Source of the DNA: Treponema sp. UBA7570
GTDB taxonomy: Bacteria; Spirochaetota; Spirochaetia; Treponematales; Treponemataceae
Assembly (NCBI GenBank): GCA_002477955.1
Contig: DLLE01000065.1
Coordinates: forward strand, 1 to 6,323
Reading direction: 5' to 3'
DNA length: 6,323 bases
In this document: in pieces, positions 1 to 4,791 of the stretch
How positions within the stretch are numbered: the stretch's first letter is position 1
Layout of the letters: every line of letters begins with the position of its first letter
The notes under the pieces: model-generated
What the model saw: the letters and a program-made list of their open reading frames with translations, nothing else
What the model was told of the DNA's origin: nothing
The model's database searches: none
Position numbers and translations under genes: made by a program

Positions 1-90
1 GCTCCAAAAATTTTGAATTCTGATACACTTTTGTAAATTTAATTTTTTTTGTATTATTAGCGTAAATTTTTGATTTTTGTCAGGTGAATT
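1..90 (+). promoter_or_regulatory. Upstream region of the methyltransferase gene with a weak candidate promoter
   Basis: This A/T-rich stretch holds no gene on either strand that I can support. A possible -10 TATTAT lies at 52-57, with a -35-like TTGTAA at 31-36, but the 15-nt spacer is short and the call is weak. The Shine-Dalgarno AGGTGA at 82-87 lies just before the ATG at 91 and supports that start. The first bases may be the tail of whatever lies to the left. No terminator is visible. Confidence 0.3.
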
Positions 91-1335
91 ATGTTTCCAA
101 GAGTGTTTTTAAATCCTTCCGAAGAGATTGAAGTTGCCCAGGGATTTCCGTGGGTTTTTGATAATGAAATCAGCCATGTAAAATTTGAAGAGAAAAGCGG
201 TGTTAAGCAGGCTTTGCTTGGCGATTGTTCTGTAAAAGACGGCGAAGTTGTTGAAGTTTTTGCAAATGCGGGCGGTTTTTTGGGAACTGGTGTTATAAAC
301 CGCACTTCAAAAATTTCTGTCCGCATAATCGGAAGAGAACATGCCGACCAGATTATGAAAGACAGCCGCGCTTATTATGCAAAAAAAATTCAGGACGCTT
401 ACGATCTTAGAAAGCTTTATTACGACAGAAAAGACAGCTATCGTCTTGTCTATGCAGAAGCAGACTTGATTCCTGGCCTGATTGTTGAGCGCTACTGCGA
501 TGTAAAGAAAAATATTTATCTTGTTGTTCAGTTTTTGTCTTTGAGCGCAGAAGTTTTTAGAAAAGAAATTCTCGAAGCATTGAAGTCAATTATACGGCCT
601 TATGGAATTTTTGAGAGGGATGACGCTGCTGTCCGCGAAAAAGAAGGTCTTGAAGAAAAATCCTGCTGGATTGGCGAAGCCCGCGACGAAAAGATTATGA
701 TTCGCGAAAACGATGTTCTTTTGGAAGTCGATATTGCGCATGGCCAGAAAACCGGATATTTTCTTGACCAGAAATTTAACCGCAAACAGGTTGCAAAACT
801 TGCTTCTGGAAAAAAAGTTCTCGATGCTTGCAGCCACACAGGCGCTTTTGGTCTGAACTGTTTTAAGGGAGATGCAAAAGATGTTACCTGCGTTGATTTG
901 AGCCCGGAAGCCGTTGCAATGATTGAAAAAAATATTGAGCTCAACGGCGCCGGAAAAAAAGTAAAGGCAGTTTGCGCGGATATTTTTGACAAATTAAAAG
1001 AATACGAATCAAAAGGCGAAAAATTTGATTTGATTATCCTCGATCCTCCTGCGTTTACAAAAAGTGCGAAAAATATTCAAAAAGCGTACGGCGGATACAA
1101 AGAAATAAATCTTCGGGCAATGCGCCTTTTGACAGAAAACGGAATCCTCGTAACCTGTTCATGCTCTTACTTTTTTGATTCGGAGCATTTTTACGGAATG
1201 ATTATGAAGGCGGCCGAAGATTCAAAAAAACGCGTTCAAATTTTGGCAAAGTACGGGGCTGGACCTGATCATCCAGTCCTTGCAGGTTATCCTAAGTCTG
1301 AATATTTAAAATGCGCTGTTTGCCGCATGCTTTAG
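91..1335 (+). CDS. Class I SAM-dependent rRNA methyltransferase, RlmI-like (PUA + Rossmann domains)
   Basis: This 414-residue cytosolic protein has the layout of the RlmI family, which makes 5-methylcytosine in 23S rRNA using S-adenosylmethionine. An N-terminal PUA-type RNA-binding region covers about residues 1-80, including GEVVEVFANAGGFLGTGVIN at 51-70. The family segment GQKTGYFLDQKFNR is at 218-231. SAM-binding motif I, VLDACSHTGAFG, is at 243-254 and an acidic motif II (VDLSPEA) near 268-274. Motif IV DPPAF is at 318-322 and motif VI CSCS at 356-359. Because DPPAF carries no cysteine, the catalytic nucleophile is most likely Cys356 or Cys358. The C-terminal signature GPDHPVLAGYPKSEYLKC is at 391-408. 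Length is close to E. coli RlmI (396). miaA follows after 18 nt, which suggests co-transcription of two RNA-modification genes. All 20 Phe codons are TTT. The family is secure; the exact target base is inferred, so no symbol is given. Confidence 0.93.
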   Translation: MFPRVFLNPSEEIEVAQGFPWVFDNEISHVKFEEKSGVKQALLGDCSVKDGEVVEVFANAGGFLGTGVINRTSKISVRIIGREHADQIMKDSRAYYAKKIQDAYDLRKLYYDRKDSYRLVYAEADLIPGLIVERYCDVKKNIYLVVQFLSLSAEVFRKEILEALKSIIRPYGIFERDDAAVREKEGLEEKSCWIGEARDEKIMIRENDVLLEVDIAHGQKTGYFLDQKFNRKQVAKLASGKKVLDACSHTGAFGLNCFKGDAKDVTCVDLSPEAVAMIEKNIELNGAGKKVKAVCADIFDKLKEYESKGEKFDLIILDPPAFTKSAKNIQKAYGGYKEINLRAMRLLTENGILVTCSCSYFFDSEHFYGMIMKAAEDSKKRVQILAKYGAGPDHPVLAGYPKSEYLKCAVCRML

Positions 1336-1353
1336 TTTTTCAGGAAACAAAAA

Positions 1354-2364
1354 ATGAACTATAACTGTATTTTTGTAATCGGACCTACAGCTGTCGGAAA
1401 AACTGAAATTGGTGTCCGTCTTGCGGCAAGTCTTGGCGGCGAAGTTTTAAGCGCGGACAGCCGACAAGTTTACCGCGGACTCGACATTGGAAGTGGAAAG
1501 GATTTGCGCGATTTTAAGATGAATAAAAATCTCGCGCTTTCCCTCAATCCTGCGTTAAAGGACAAAATTACTGACGGTTTTTACAATGTTCCGTATCATA
1601 TAATCGATGTTACGGATTTAAGTCACGAATACAGCCTGTTTGATTTTACGGCAGATTTTTACAATTCGTTTGCAGACTGCCAGAAACGTGGAGCTTTGCC
1701 GGTTGTTGTCGGCGGAACCGGAATGTATCTTGATTCAATACTCAGAAATTACGATATGATTCCGTTTGAAGAAGATAAGGCTGAAAGACGGAACCTTGAA
1801 TCTCTTTCTTATGAAGAATTAAAGTCGATTTTAATATCAGAAAAAGAAAAGCTTCATAATACGAGTGAATTCGGCGACAGTGGGCGCATAATAAATGCAA
1901 TTCTCTTAAACCGTTTTACAAAATCTGAAGAATATAAGACTCTGCGAAAAAAGGTTCTTTCGGCTCGTCCAAAGGTTAATCCTCTTGTGCTTGGCACAAC
2001 CTTGCCGCGTCCTTTAGTCCGTGAGAGAATTGCAAAACGCCTGCACGACCGTCTTGAAGAGGGGTTAGTCGAAGAAGTTCAAAATCTGCACGAAAATGGA
2101 GCGTCCTGGCAGAGGCTTGAAAGTCTTGGTCTTGAATATCGTTTTGTGAGTGAATATCTTCAGCAGAAAATCGAAAGCAAAGAAAAACTTTTTGAGCTTT
2201 TAAACCTTGCAATCGGACAGTTTGCAAAAAGACAGGAAACCTGGTTTAAGGGAATGGAAAAGAAAGGCGTAAAAATAAACTGGCTGCCTCAAGAAATGCC
2301 TATTGATGTTCGTTTCGAGGCAGCTTTGGAGCTAGTTAGGCAACGGCTTCAGCAGGAGACTTGA
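1354..2364 (+). CDS. miaA: tRNA dimethylallyltransferase MiaA
   Basis: MiaA transfers a dimethylallyl group from DMAPP to N6 of adenosine 37 in tRNAs that read UNN codons, the first step toward ms2i6A. The 336-residue protein shows the P-loop GPTAVGKT at 10-17, the DSRQVYRGLDIG motif at 35-46 with Asp35 as the expected general base, VVVGGTGMYLDSIL at 117-130, a reduced tRNA-binding insertion domain around 130-200, LGLEYR at 258-263 and FAKRQETWFKG at 290-300. By hand comparison with E. coli MiaA (316 residues), about 22 extra residues lie between GSGK (46-49) and VPYHIID (79-85); their role is unknown. The ATG at 1354 is preceded by CAGGAAA at 1341-1347. The gene follows the methyltransferase gene by 18 nt. 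Its last 29 bp overlap the end of the opposing small gene, and no terminator is visible, so transcripts may run antisense into that gene. Confidence 0.95.
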   Translation: MNYNCIFVIGPTAVGKTEIGVRLAASLGGEVLSADSRQVYRGLDIGSGKDLRDFKMNKNLALSLNPALKDKITDGFYNVPYHIIDVTDLSHEYSLFDFTADFYNSFADCQKRGALPVVVGGTGMYLDSILRNYDMIPFEEDKAERRNLESLSYEELKSILISEKEKLHNTSEFGDSGRIINAILLNRFTKSEEYKTLRKKVLSARPKVNPLVLGTTLPRPLVRERIAKRLHDRLEEGLVEEVQNLHENGASWQRLESLGLEYRFVSEYLQQKIESKEKLFELLNLAIGQFAKRQETWFKGMEKKGVKINWLPQEMPIDVRFEAALELVRQRLQQET

Positions 2365-2548
2365 TTTTAGTAAGATAGCCGGTGCGGATACAAGAGTCGA
2401 ACAAAGCCTTGCTAATAAAATCTGTTGTAACGTCATCATATCCGTCTTCATCGCGAACAATGCGAACAATGTAGCCGTCGTCCATTTCGCGCACAACAGT
2501 CATGTAGTCAGTTTTTTTACCAATGCTTTTAAGAGTGTATGTTCCCAT
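2336..2548 (-). CDS. Small protein of unknown function (70 aa), strong ribosome binding site
   Basis: I do not recognise this 70-residue protein. The case that it is a real gene: reading right to left, a near-perfect Shine-Dalgarno GGGAGG (2557-2562) lies 8 nt before the ATG (2546-2548). The frame also fills the gap between miaA and tatD. The composition is that of a folded cytosolic protein, with no signal peptide or membrane segment. It is mixed-charge (12 acidic, 10 basic residues). Residues 3-32 alternate like a beta hairpin or sheet, with a DDG turn at 23-25. An acidic loop follows at 33-39 (D, E, D, G, Y, D, D), then a likely helix around 43-58. Only one cysteine (Cys53) is present and no metal or nucleotide motif is seen. 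The stop codon lies inside the 3' end of miaA, giving a 29-bp convergent overlap. Function cannot be assigned; a structural or regulatory role is possible. Confidence 0.8.
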   Translation of the reverse strand: MGTYTLKSIGKKTDYMTVVREMDDGYIVRIVRDEDGYDDVTTDFISKALFDSCIRTGYLTKIKSPAEAVA

Positions 2549-2562
2549 TTTGAATTCCTCCC

Positions 2563-2575
2563 GCGTTTTTAACGC
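2563..2575 (-). promoter_or_regulatory. Short hairpin abutting the small gene's Shine-Dalgarno
   Basis: On the minus strand, GCGTT, a 3-nt AAA loop and AACGC form a perfect 5-bp stem that ends directly against GGGAGG (2557-2562). A run of seven T's precedes it (2576-2582). In an mRNA it could limit ribosome access or protect the 5' end. The T run is on the wrong side for a terminator of the minus-strand transcript. Short stems like this arise by chance in A/T-rich DNA, so the role is inferred. Confidence 0.35.
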
Positions 2576-2606
2576 AAAAAAATGTTACGTACATAATTAT
2601 TTTCGG

Positions 2607-2612
2607 TATAAT
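2607..2612 (+). promoter_or_regulatory. Candidate -10 box (TATAAT) for tatD
   Basis: The hexamer matches the sigma-70 consensus exactly, but no good -35 sits 16-18 nt upstream (GTTACG or TTACGT are poor) and there is no TG extension. If used, transcription would begin near 2618 and give a leader of about 88 nt that includes the 2642-2668 hairpin. Confidence 0.3.
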
Positions 2613-2641
2613 AAAAAAAACATTAACAAAAAGTTTAAATA

Positions 2642-2668
2642 TTCTGGCGCTTTCGTTTGCAGCCAGAA
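2642..2668 (+). promoter_or_regulatory. Leader hairpin upstream of tatD
   Basis: TTCTGGC (2642-2648) and GCCAGAA (2662-2668) are perfect 7-bp complements. The stem extends inward by two G-C pairs (GC at 2649-2650 with GC at 2659-2660, bulging A2661), leaving an 8-nt loop. It is the most G/C-rich structure in an A/T-rich region. It has no T run after it in either direction, so it is not a standard terminator. It may be a structured leader element or a protein-binding inverted repeat. Confidence 0.45.
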
Positions 2669-2705
2669 GTTTGCATGAGCTCTGCCGAGAAAATGAGGTT
2701 TTTAG

Positions 2706-3443
2706 TTGGTTTTTGACGCGCACTTGCATTTAGTTCATTCTTCTCTTCCTGATTTTTCTAAAACTGGAAAATCTGTCGATTTTTATGCCGGCGTTGCCTG
2801 CGCTCTTTCTGAGGATGAATTTATAAAACAGGAAAAAATCATTGATTCAATTCCTCAGAACTCCGGAATCAAGTTTTTTAAGTCGTTCGGAATTCACCCT
2901 CAAAACCCGGATTTTTCGTATTCAGAATACTTGATTCAGCTTCTCGAAAATAAAAAAATTGATGCGGTCGGGGAGTGCGGCTTTGATTTTTTTACGCAGG
3001 AATTTCGCACTATGTCTCGAAAACAGGAAAAAGTCTGGAATTTTCAGCTCGAGGCCGCAATAAAATACGGAAAGCCTCTTGTAATTCACGGAAGAAAGTG
3101 CACAGATCGTTTTTTTAAGGACATAAAACTTTTAAAAAAGGTCAAAGGCGTGATCTTTCATTCGTGGGCAGGAACTTTGACAGAAGCAAATTCGCTTTTA
3201 AAGAAGGGCGTAAATGCTTATTTTTCGTTTGGGAAGCCTATTTTAAATGGCAAGAAAAGTGCGATTGAATGCGTAAAATTTCTGGAAGAAAGCAGGATTG
3301 TCTTTGAAACCGATGCTCCGTATCAGACTTTAAAGGGCGAAGAAAAAACACTTCCCGAAGATATTTTAAAGGTTTATGAGCAGGCAGAAAAACTCCGTGG
3401 AAAAAAAATACAGCCTGATATAATGTCACTTTTCAAAAATTAG
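2706..3443 (+). CDS. TatD-family metal-dependent hydrolase (probable DNase), TTG start
   Basis: This 245-residue cytosolic TIM-barrel protein belongs to the TatD family, whose studied members are metal-dependent nucleases or other hydrolases. All expected metal ligands are present: His6 and His8 in DAHLHL, Glu90 in VGECGFDFF, His128 in VIHGR, His152 in FHSWAG (HCFSG in many relatives) and Asp203 in ETDAPY. FGIHP at 61-65 and the C-terminal SLFKN also fit the family. The length is slightly below the usual 255-265. The start is TTG at 2706: TGAGG (2694-2698) lies 7 nt upstream, and DAHLHL falls at residues 4-9, as expected for the family N terminus. The nearby ATGs at 2675 and 2693 are in another frame. 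The gene stands alone between a structured leader and dapB and has no terminator of its own. The family is certain; the substrate is not. Confidence 0.93.
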   Translation: MVFDAHLHLVHSSLPDFSKTGKSVDFYAGVACALSEDEFIKQEKIIDSIPQNSGIKFFKSFGIHPQNPDFSYSEYLIQLLENKKIDAVGECGFDFFTQEFRTMSRKQEKVWNFQLEAAIKYGKPLVIHGRKCTDRFFKDIKLLKKVKGVIFHSWAGTLTEANSLLKKGVNAYFSFGKPILNGKKSAIECVKFLEESRIVFETDAPYQTLKGEEKTLPEDILKVYEQAEKLRGKKIQPDIMSLFKN

Positions 3444-3458
3444 ACTAATCTTTATAAT
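3430..3458 (+). promoter_or_regulatory. Candidate sigma-70 promoter for dapB
   Basis: A -35-like TTTTCA (3430-3435, four of six consensus bases) and a perfect -10 TATAAT (3453-3458) are separated by 17 nt. The -35 lies inside the last codons of the tatD gene. Transcription would start near 3465, giving a leader of about 95 nt before dapB. Since no terminator separates tatD from dapB, read-through is also possible. Confidence 0.55.
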
Positions 3459-3560
3459 TTTAGAGCGAATGTCGTGTTTTTTGCAGTTTAAAAAATGGAC
3501 TTCGTTTTTATTAAAAATTTACTTTTATAGAAATAAATAAAACTTTGAGGAAGAAATAAA
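3444..3560 (+). other. tatD-dapB intergenic leader
   Basis: This 117-nt A/T-rich gap holds the -10 box at 3453-3458 and a second, poorer -10-like TATAGA at 3526-3531. The dapB ribosome binding site GAGGAAG is at 3547-3553. I see no convincing terminator, riboswitch (no recognisable lysine-riboswitch core, and the gap is shorter than that element) or coding frame. Confidence 0.5.
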
Positions 3561-4340
3561 ATGAAAATTGCGCTTGTCGGATATGGAAAAATGGGGCACA
3601 TGATTGAAAAATGTGCAAAAGATGCAGGCCACGATGTTGTTGCAACGATCGACGTAATGGCAAAAGACGCTGCAAATATAGTGCCGCAAGGAGACGGAAA
3701 AGCCGTTGCCGATGCTGTAAAAAATAGCGGAGCTGAAGGTGTAATCGAATTTTCTCATCCGACTGCCGTTCTCGGAAACCTGAATGCTTTGATTCCTCTT
3801 GGACTTCCAGTAGTTGTTGGTACGACCGGCTGGGCAAAAAGCGAAGGCGAAATTGCAGAGCTCTGTAAAAAAACTTGTGGAACAGCAATGCGTTCTTCAA
3901 ATTTTTCAATCGGCGTAAATATGTTTTATAAAATTGTAGAAGAAGCGGCAAAAATTATGGCAGAATACTCTGATTATGACGTTGCCGTTTGGGAAGCCCA
4001 CCACAATCAGAAAGCCGACAGTCCTTCAGGGACCGCGCTCGAAGTTGCCCGCCGTATAATGCTCGGAAATAAATCGAAAACTCAGATGGTTTTTGATGCT
4101 TTCCACGAAAAGCCAAAGGCGAATGAGCTTCACGTAAGTTCAACCCGCGTTGGTTTTGTTCCTGGAACTCATACAGTTTTCTTTGATTCTCCAGCGGACG
4201 AAATCGAACTTACACACAGGGCTAGAAGCCGCGAAGGTTTTGCAAAAGGAGCGGTTGTTGCCCTTGAAAAACTTGCCGCAAAACTTGCATCCGGCGAGCT
4301 TGAAAAAGGCAGGCTTTACGGAATGAGTGATTTGTTCTAG
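3561..4340 (+). CDS. dapB: 4-hydroxy-tetrahydrodipicolinate reductase DapB
   Basis: DapB reduces the product of DapA to tetrahydrodipicolinate with NAD(P)H, in the pathway to diaminopimelate and lysine. The 259-residue protein (E. coli 273) has the nucleotide-binding GYGKMG at 7-12, FSHPTA at 64-69, VVGTTGW at 85-91 and SSNFSIGVN at 112-120. The family signature EAHHNQKADSPSGTA is at 145-159, with His147 as expected acid/base and Lys151 as substrate-binding residue. RVGFVPGTH (196-204) and ARSREGFAKGAV (221-232) complete the C-terminal part. The second beta strand ends in Asp31-Val32, where E. coli has Glu-Arg; loss of the Arg hints at weaker NADPH preference (inference). The ATG at 3561 follows GAGGAAG (3547-3553) by 7 nt. 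Promoter-like sequence upstream and a terminator downstream suggest a mainly single-gene transcript. No other dap gene is in the window. Confidence 0.97.
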   Translation: MKIALVGYGKMGHMIEKCAKDAGHDVVATIDVMAKDAANIVPQGDGKAVADAVKNSGAEGVIEFSHPTAVLGNLNALIPLGLPVVVGTTGWAKSEGEIAELCKKTCGTAMRSSNFSIGVNMFYKIVEEAAKIMAEYSDYDVAVWEAHHNQKADSPSGTALEVARRIMLGNKSKTQMVFDAFHEKPKANELHVSSTRVGFVPGTHTVFFDSPADEIELTHRARSREGFAKGAVVALEKLAAKLASGELEKGRLYGMSDLF

Positions 4341-4363
4341 TTTATTGGAAGAAAAAGAGATTG

Positions 4364-4408
4364 AAAGAGGAAAAGAAAACTTTTTAAGGTGTCTTTTCCT
4401 CTTTTTTT
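4364..4408 (+). terminator. Intrinsic terminator after dapB
   Basis: The 13-nt arms at 4364-4376 and 4392-4404 are perfectly complementary, with an A/G-rich left arm and a T/C-rich right arm. The loop region contains a small extra stem. The right arm runs straight into a T tract: T is continuous from 4402 to 4408. It starts 23 nt after the dapB stop and separates dapB from the oad genes. On the minus strand the stem is followed by only three T's, so it looks mainly one-directional. Confidence 0.9.
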
Positions 4409-4534
4409 ATTCATTTTGCAGTGTAAAAAAATCGTTAAACAAGTCTGGAATCATTGAATAAAGATTTTCAATAATTTATACTTTTACTAATATTCAATCA
4501 TTTTAAATAAAAATATTTCATTTATGGAGGAAAT
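4409..4534 (+). promoter_or_regulatory. oadG-oadA promoter region
   Basis: A good promoter candidate lies here: -35 TTGAAT (4454-4459, four of six) and -10 TATACT (4477-4482, five of six) are separated by exactly 17 nt. Transcription would begin near 4489, about 46 nt before oadG. An 8-bp inverted repeat, ATTGAATA (4453-4460) and TATTCAAT (4491-4498), brackets the promoter, so one arm covers the -35 and the other lies at the expected transcript start. This may be an operator, although A/T-rich repeats are common by chance. The oadG ribosome binding site GGAGG is at 4526-4530. Confidence 0.6.
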
Positions 4535-4771
4535 ATGACAATCCAAGAAATGCTGGGACAGAGCGCAATTCTTACTGTCCTGGGTATGTGTGTCGTTTTT
4601 GCCTTCCTCATCATCTTGATTGGCTTTATGAACTTGCTAAGAGTAGTTATTCATGCGGCCAAACTTGACAAAGAGGCGCCAAAAGCCGAAAGTGCAGCTC
4701 CTGCGGCCGCACAGGTTGACCAGAAAGCAGTTGTTGCGGCTATTGCAACAGCACTGCGCAATAAAAACTAA
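4535..4771 (+). CDS. oadG: OadG-family small membrane subunit of a Na+-pumping decarboxylase (gamma chain)
   Basis: This 78-residue protein fits the OadG (gamma) family. One strongly hydrophobic membrane segment spans about residues 11-35 and contains the family-like pattern GMCVVFAFL (17-25). An Ala/Pro/Lys-rich flexible linker (about 44-61) and a short C-terminal helix (about 62-75, DQKAVVAAIATAL) follow. In the known complexes, gamma anchors the soluble alpha subunit to the membrane beta subunit and aids assembly. The positive charges after the membrane segment (Arg36, Lys43) predict a cytoplasmic C terminus, where alpha would bind. The C-terminal tail has no His or Cys, so the zinc binding reported for some gamma subunits is not evident. 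The ATG at 4535 follows a strong GGAGG. oadA begins 20 nt downstream, which is the main support for the role because OadG proteins are short and poorly conserved. Confidence 0.88.
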   Translation: MTIQEMLGQSAILTVLGMCVVFAFLIILIGFMNLLRVVIHAAKLDKEAPKAESAAPAAAQVDQKAVVAAIATALRNKN

Positions 4772-4791
4772 TTTTAGAGGTATTTGACAAA

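Larger units (their letters stand above)
2549..2705. other. Divergent intergenic region between the small gene and tatD
   Basis: This 157-bp region separates genes transcribed away from each other, so it should hold both start regions. The left edge carries the small gene's ribosome binding site and a short hairpin (2563-2575). The centre (2576-2640) is very A/T-rich and contains TATAAT on the + strand at 2607-2612. The right part has a G/C-rich hairpin (2642-2668) and a 13-codon mini-ORF (2675-2716). On the minus strand I could not find a -35/-10 pair with acceptable spacing: TTGTTA (2624-2629) and TATTAT (2608-2613) are only 10 nt apart. Confidence 0.6.

Noticed and set aside
57..326. Minus-strand open frame of 89 codons opposite the start of the methyltransferase gene
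   Set aside because: It lies antisense to a gene with clear family motifs and has no recognisable motif.
586..992. Two overlapping minus-strand frames inside the methyltransferase gene
   Set aside because: Both are antisense shadows; the opposing frame contains the SAM-binding motif, and these translations are low-complexity Ser/Phe-rich.
1976..2227. Minus-strand frame of 83 codons inside miaA
   Set aside because: Antisense to conserved MiaA motifs (LGLEYR and the start of FAKRQ), with no motif of its own.
2675..2695. ATG at 2675 or 2693 as the start of tatD
   Set aside because: Both are out of frame with the TatD motifs; TTG at 2706 is in frame, with TGAGG 7 nt upstream.
2529..2729. Minus-strand frame of 66 codons across the divergent intergenic region
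   Set aside because: It overlaps the start of the better-supported small gene and the TTG start of tatD, and crosses the A/T-rich promoter region. No motif is seen.
3238..3429. Minus-strand frame of 63 codons inside tatD
   Set aside because: It is antisense to the ETDAPY region of TatD and shows no motif.
3436..3452. Possible terminator hairpin at the end of tatD (ATTA/TAAT)
   Set aside because: The stem is only four A-T pairs with no proper T tract, which is too weak to terminate.
3511..4143. Three minus-strand frames opposite dapB
   Set aside because: dapB is certain from its signatures; the antisense translations are rich in Phe, His, Arg and Leu and look like shadows.
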